Part shown: piece after piece, positions 23,101 through 26,897 of the stretch
How positions within the stretch are numbered: position 1 is the first letter of the stretch
Layout: the number at the start of each line of letters is the position of its first letter
Assembly: GCA_034687125.1 (NCBI GenBank)
Contig: JAQGBZ010000613.1
Coordinates: forward strand, 1-26,897
Reading direction: 5' to 3'
Source of the DNA: Neelides folsomi
Lineage: Eukaryota > Arthropoda > Collembola > Neelipleona > Neelidae
DNA: 26,897 nucleotides
Position numbers and translations under genes: made by a program
The notes under the pieces: generated by a model
What the model saw: only the letters and a program-made list of their open reading frames with translations
Databases searched by the model: none
Told to the model about the DNA's origin: nothing

Positions 23101-23480
23101 CCTCGAGATTGAGGCAACCGGAGCGAAAACTAATTTATGTGTACACTTAATACTTACTTCGTTTACTCGGCTCGGGCTTTGATTTCATGAGTTGCGAAGG
23201 CGTCTTAAGGAGACTGCCACCTCGTTGGCGGAAGTCCCTCCGCACGAACTCCTTTCCTTCACGACCTCATCTCCGCTCCCCTCTTATTACGTCTTTATAA
23301 CATCCGCTCACAGCCTTTAATTTTTCAAAGGATTGACCTTTTTGCATGAGAAAGCCAAACACTTCCTTCTACTACTTATTACTCCCTCTGAAACTTTATC
23401 TTACCATATAAGAAAGGGAAATTGCATTCGGCGAAATTAATTCTTTCTTTGAGGTTTGCGCCTCATTTATTCAAGATCGT
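17101..23480. other. Long gene-free region with GC-richer islands
   Basis: No open frame here looks like a real exon on either strand: the longest are under 95 codons, lack domains and have no consistent splice sites. The composition is uneven. Islands at about 17400-18650, 18890-19560, 20040-20580, 21180-21560 and 22080-23450 are GC-richer (counted: 35 of 60 bases at 20101-20160, 30 of 60 at 22081-22140), separated by stretches at around 30% or less. The islands carry purine-rich and pyrimidine-rich runs. Candidates are distal regulatory DNA or a large first intron of Nrx-IV, unrecognised 5' exons, or an old repeat; the sequence alone does not decide. Confidence 0.45.
18932..18955. repeat. 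Perfect 9-bp inverted repeat
   Basis: GGTTCATCC, six bases, GGATGAACC. A second, smaller palindrome GAACC-TCG-GGTTC lies at 19040-19052 and shares the word ATGAACCTC with the right arm of the first. Confidence 0.7.
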
Positions 23481-24240
23481 CCTTATTTAGAAATTGACAT
23501 TTATAACATTTTATTGGATGTGTTAATTGCAATTTTTATGTCTATTCTTTCAATTATATAATTCTTTTAATATTTATGCTGTTTAGAGTTAGAGAAAGTT
23601 AATTTAATTTTTTAATGGGTCTCTAAATATTGTGGAAGTATGGATTGTTGTAATTGTTATTAGGTGAACTTAAACTGATTAAATTGCGGTGATAAATGAG
23701 GAGATAAGGGATTTAGTTGTAACAGAACAATAAATGATAGATTTATTCAACACGTAAATCTAATGTACTTTTAAGAGCTCGAATTCTTTCCTACCTTTGC
23801 AAGACTCAAAGGAATAGTGAATGCCTTTTGCATTCCATCATCCAGGTTCCAGGTGAAGAAGAACAAAGGAAAGGTCCCTTACCTTTCCAATTAACCTAAC
23901 TTATAATAACTCAAATCTAACTAATGTATTCGCCGTCAGCTACTCTTTCTTTAGGCTTGAAATCGCCTCGATTCAACATTCAATGAATTTAATTCTAAAC
24001 ACTTTAGACATAACAATTAAATCTAAACATTTAATTTTCACTTTTATATATTTATTATTTTCAAACAAAATGGGTAGGGACAATAATTTTTGTTTCTATT
24101 CTAACCTCTTTGATTTCCATTTTGGAAATGCTAAGATTCACTTCTTCCGATTTGGGCTGGCTGCAACAACGTGGCCGACTTGTCTGCATCTGATGCAAAA
24201 TCCAAACTTGACGACTCTGCAATCTCGAACTCGATGATCT
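23481..24240. other. AT-rich stretch without recognised features
   Basis: Nothing convincing seen on either strand. Part of it, especially 24061-24240, may be the decayed 3' end of the adjacent piggyBac-like relic. Confidence 0.4.
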
Positions 24241-24249
24241 GTAGATCCG

Positions 24250-24930
24250 CAATGAAAGATATGGAGACGTTAAAATTGAATCGATCATAAGCTTCTTTGG
24301 TCCATTTTCAATAAATTTGTCAACGAAAAATACGACTATTTCCACCCCAAGTCCCAATTTCTTCTTTTGTGATGTTCAACCAGTCACCAAAAATTGTTGT
24401 TTTTTTGATAAGGGATAGATTTCAATAAAATGTTCGTCTTCATGTCGGCGAGAAGGAATTACTTTATCCTTTATCTTGTTCTCTTATTTCGAACATATTG
24501 ACCAAAATAAAGTCTTCCCTTGAATCCCAGTTAAGACTCATTCCCATTAGTATTGTAATACCGAGCAAATTCCAGAATTAATCAAGTGTCACATCCGCCC
24601 ATCCCGGTAGTCCTTTTGAAATTAAGCCTTAATGATCTGAGCAAATTCATTAGTTTATCTAATGAGGTCAACTAGAGTAGGTCCAAATAATTTTTGAAAG
24701 ATTCCATATGGCGTTGAATTTTGGGTGTATTCAGAATTGGCAATTTCTTCAGTTTTGTTGTAATTTTCTACATTTGGAGTAAAATTGTCATTTTTCTTCC
24801 ATGAAATCTTCAAATTATGATCATTTTGCTCTTCTTCGCGTTCTTCGTCATCTTGACTTTCTTCATTGTTGAGTTCATCCGCAATTTCATTGGATACACC
24901 ATGGTCATTGTAAAACTCTTAAGATAATTG
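24250..24930 (-). pseudogene. piggyBac-like transposase relic
   Basis: Three separated blocks in transposase order on the minus strand. From 24930 an acidic N-terminus (EESQDDEEREEEQND) leads into TPYGIFQKLFGPTLVDLI, then a stop at the place of the usual EQTN, with TNEFAQII after it. Next, in another frame near 24520-24585, FWNLLGITILMGMSLNW matches the conserved flexible block before the first catalytic Asp. Last, near 24260-24357, GLGVEIVVFFVDKF and MIDSILTSPYL resemble the block with the DNFFTSP motif. Stops, frame changes and a deletion between the second and third blocks make it non-functional. Terminal repeats and TTAA target duplications were not found. Family assignment is from motif knowledge. 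Confidence 0.68.
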
Positions 24931-25039
24931 ATTCTGTAAGTTTCTCAACTAAAATTCAAATATAGTTATTACTATTGAATTTAAATAAGTAAAACATTAA
25001 AAAATATAATAATATTAAATATATAATTTATTCATTGTA

Positions 25040-26030
25040 ATTTGCAAAAGGGAATTTGTCAACGAAATTAAAAGTGCAGCAATAGTTAAGACTGACCCTC
25101 CAAAAAATATAGTTGCAACCCCAAGCGCTCAATTGAAAACTTCGGTTGCGGGTATTGTTCCTCCTACATTCTTATTGGCAAGGACAATAAATCGGAAAAG
25201 AAAATTGCAATTAGGATTTCCTGTTAACCCAAAGAATCTTGTGGAACTAGCGCTTAAAGAGCTAAGAATTATATTGAAAAGTTTATGGACAAGAAGAAAA
25301 TTTTTTATTGTCCGACTCGGCAAATTACCCGGAAATTTCTCTTCAAATCAAATGCCTCATATTAGGAAGGAATAAAACCCTACTCATGCTTTCAAATTCG
25401 GAAAATTGGTTTGGCGATGGAACATTTAGATCTTCACCTCCATTGTTCAAAAAACTTTATACTATACATTCTTTGCAAAATAGCGTTATATATCCGTGTT
25501 TGTACATTTTAACAGCTCAAAGTACAACCGAAAAGTTTTTAAGTTTTTGAATTCAATGATTGATTTAGAGTTCGACCCAAAAACATTTTTGACCCACTTT
25601 GAAATGTCAGTTAATTCAGTATTATTAATAGTTTCCAAATGGAACACATCGTGGGTGCTTCTTCCATTTCAATCAATCATTGTGGAGAAAAACTCAATCG
25701 TTGGCTGAATGTTAAAGCGGTATACTGATTATGTGCTTGAAATAAAGAAATCTGCATCTCTTGCCTTTTTGCCAAAAGAAGATACAGTCGCTGGTTTTGA
25801 ATACTTGCAAATGACGGATTTTTTTACAAAAAAACTTGGAGACTCATCCTTTTATTTATTATTTTGAAAAAAATTGGATCGAAAAATTACTTCCTTTTGG
25901 AAATCGAAGAAGTGCAACATTCCCAATTGAGTTATTTAATCTGCTTACCGAGAAAGAAAAGATTCAAGAATTTTCATTGGACATTTATCTTCGTGGACTC
26001 GGTTTCAATGTAAAATTCCAAGCATAAAAA
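25040..26030 (+). pseudogene. MULE-type (FLYWCH/MULE) transposase relic
   Basis: Blocks in the order of Mutator-like transposases: a leader with VNEIKSAAIVKTDPP and LARTINRKRKLQ (25048-25210), then WFGDGTFRSSPPLFKKLYTI from 25407 with the first catalytic Asp at 25416-25418, then LEFDPKTFLTHFE, where His (25595-25597) stands where the second catalytic Asp is expected, then GCFFHFNQSLWRK in another frame, and YYFEKNWIEKLL with RSATFPIELFN near 25855-25950. At least three frame changes and several stops break it. The FLYWCH zinc finger expected upstream is absent; AT-rich DNA and then the piggyBac-like relic on the other strand take its place. Clearly dead. Confidence 0.75.
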
Positions 26031-26240
26031 TAATTTATTTAAATATTTGTGAAATTTAAAACTCAAGTGAAATTCTCAAGTGTTTCTTTTTTAATAATTC
26101 ATTTAATATTTTATTATTTAACATAATTGTTTAATATAATTTTAATATATTAATTTTTTAACATTTTAGAATTTTAAGTATTTGTATTTTAAGGTAATTT
26201 AAAATATGGCTCCTTTTTTCCTTTTACCCTTCTTTAAAAC
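26031..26240. other. AT-rich spacer
   Basis: Very AT-rich DNA between the MULE relic and the stem-loop, with no gene or recognisable promoter. Confidence 0.5.
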
Positions 26241-26317
26241 CCAGTCATCCTAGTGAGACTTTAAGGGTTGGGTATGAGTAGAGCTTTAGTTGGGAGAAGT
26301 CTCACTTTGGTGACTGG
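26241..26317 (+). other. Strong stem-loop, possible small structured RNA or hairpin repeat
   Basis: Arms 26241-26260 and 26298-26317 pair over 20 positions with one G-U and one 2x2 internal loop (ends CCAGTCA and TGACTGG; inner part AGTGAGACT and AGTCTCACT). The loop is about 37 nt. The 77-nt unit is visibly GC-richer than the very AT-rich DNA on both sides. A run of six T follows at 26323-26328, which would serve as a Pol III stop. No A/B box, TATA at the right spacing or known microRNA seed was recognised. It may be a small RNA gene, a precursor hairpin, or a hairpin-type transposon remnant. Confidence 0.45.
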
Positions 26318-26690
26318 TATCATTTTTTATTTTTATCTTTCTCTTTTTATATAAAATATATATTTATATATAAATCTTAATAATCTAATTGTATTTAACA
26401 TATTAATAATCCAAGTACTTATATGAAAGCTCATTTTAAATAAATGATTTTTATTAATTTTCCTTTATTTCTAAAAATCTTTCAATGATTTTTAAAATAT
26501 TTAATTTTTAATTTCTTATTTCTTCCCAAACATTCGAGGAATACCAGCACATTACGATATTTTGATGTGTATGGCTACGGCCATTTTTATGGTTTTTGGC
26601 ACTATGTAAATTTGTTTCATCTGTCATTAATTATGTTAGTTGTTTTAGTCTTACAGCGTCATTATTCCTTCGAATTTAATTTAATTTATT
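26318..26690. other. AT-rich non-coding stretch
   Basis: No gene, repeat or RNA recognised. Confidence 0.5.
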
Positions 26691-26693
26691 TAT

Positions 26694-26782
26694 TTACGCC
26701 ATTTAAGCATTACGCTATAATATCTAGACGCCATTAATTACTTACGCCATTTAAGTTACGCCATTTTGTATTACGCAATTTT
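26694..26782. repeat. Cluster of TTACGCCATTT repeats
   Basis: TTACGCCATTTAAG occurs exactly at 26694-26707 and 26742-26755. TTACGCCATTTT follows directly at 26756, and shorter variants lie at about 26710, 26728 and 26771 (TTACGCAATTTT). Spacing is irregular. This looks like the edge of a repeat or mobile element running off the window. Confidence 0.65.
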
Positions 26783-26852
26783 TTTAGGCTCCCTCCCAGA
26801 ACTTTTGCCCGATTTAACAATAGGGAGGTTCCTTTTTTAGGATTCTGATTCT

Positions 26853-26897
26853 GATTGTGACTGTAGCTACAATCTGAGCTACAATCTCGGATTGTAA
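26853..26897. repeat. GATTGT / ACAATC inverted and direct repeats at the window edge
   Basis: AGCTACAATCT occurs twice in tandem (from 26866 and from 26878), preceded by GATTGT at 26853-26858 and followed by TACAATC-TCG-GATTGTA at 26880-26896. The pattern is cut by the window end, so its full extent is unknown. Confidence 0.55.

Noticed and set aside
24061..24240. Minus-strand frame downstream of the LTSPYL block, first suspected to be an exon of a VPS13-like protein
   Set aside because: No consistent splice sites; the flanking blocks fit a decayed piggyBac-like transposase better.
1..26897. CRISPR array, bacterial-type operon or a coordinated undescribed gene system
   Set aside because: No regularly spaced repeats, all real genes are spliced eukaryotic genes, and neighbours have unrelated roles.

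Overview
The window is nuclear DNA of an AT-rich, intron-rich animal, very probably an arthropod. The evidence is: short introns (mostly 40-250 nt) with GT-AG ends; a 12-cysteine neuroparsin, an arthropod hormone family; a Neurexin IV gene carrying the paired alternative discoidin exons known from insects; and relics of BEL/Pao, Tc1/mariner-like, piggyBac-like and MULE-like elements. A crustacean such as a copepod would fit, but the species cannot be fixed from the sequence. I joined exons by hand, checking phase and splice sites at every junction.

Layout. 1-2085 (-): a broken BEL/Pao retrotransposon fragment running off the left edge. 2723-3506 (+): a complete four-exon neuroparsin gene. 3855-4330 (+): a degraded Tc1/mariner-like transposase. 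4689-7180 (-): a ten-exon oxysterol-binding-protein gene encoding 513 aa with no PH domain and a variant signature. 7531-8778 (+): a three-exon single-pass membrane protein with an Ig V-like fold and a thrombospondin-type WSSC stretch, FAM187-like, sharing a 350-bp divergent promoter region with the previous gene. 9700-16602 (-): the complete Neurexin IV (Caspr-family) coding region, 1258 or 1251 aa depending on which of two alternative exons is used. 16603 to about 24240: about 7.6 kb without a recognisable gene, in which GC-richer islands alternate with AT-rich DNA; it lies upstream of Neurexin IV. 24250-24930 (-) and 25040-26030 (+): relics of a piggyBac-like and a MULE-like transposase lying back to back. 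26241-26317: a strong stem-loop of unknown nature. 26694-26897: short repeats at the right edge.

The genes do not form an operon and act in separate processes: septate-junction and neuron-glia adhesion (Neurexin IV), lipid exchange at membrane contacts (OSBP), peptide hormone signalling (neuroparsin), and a cell-surface protein of unknown role. The most informative observation is the pair of mutually exclusive exons in Neurexin IV. The two exons are homologous, start in the same phase and end in the same phase; joining them to each other would shift the frame and hit a stop. The intron between them holds an inverted repeat that could fold. I found no clearly undescribed multi-gene system.
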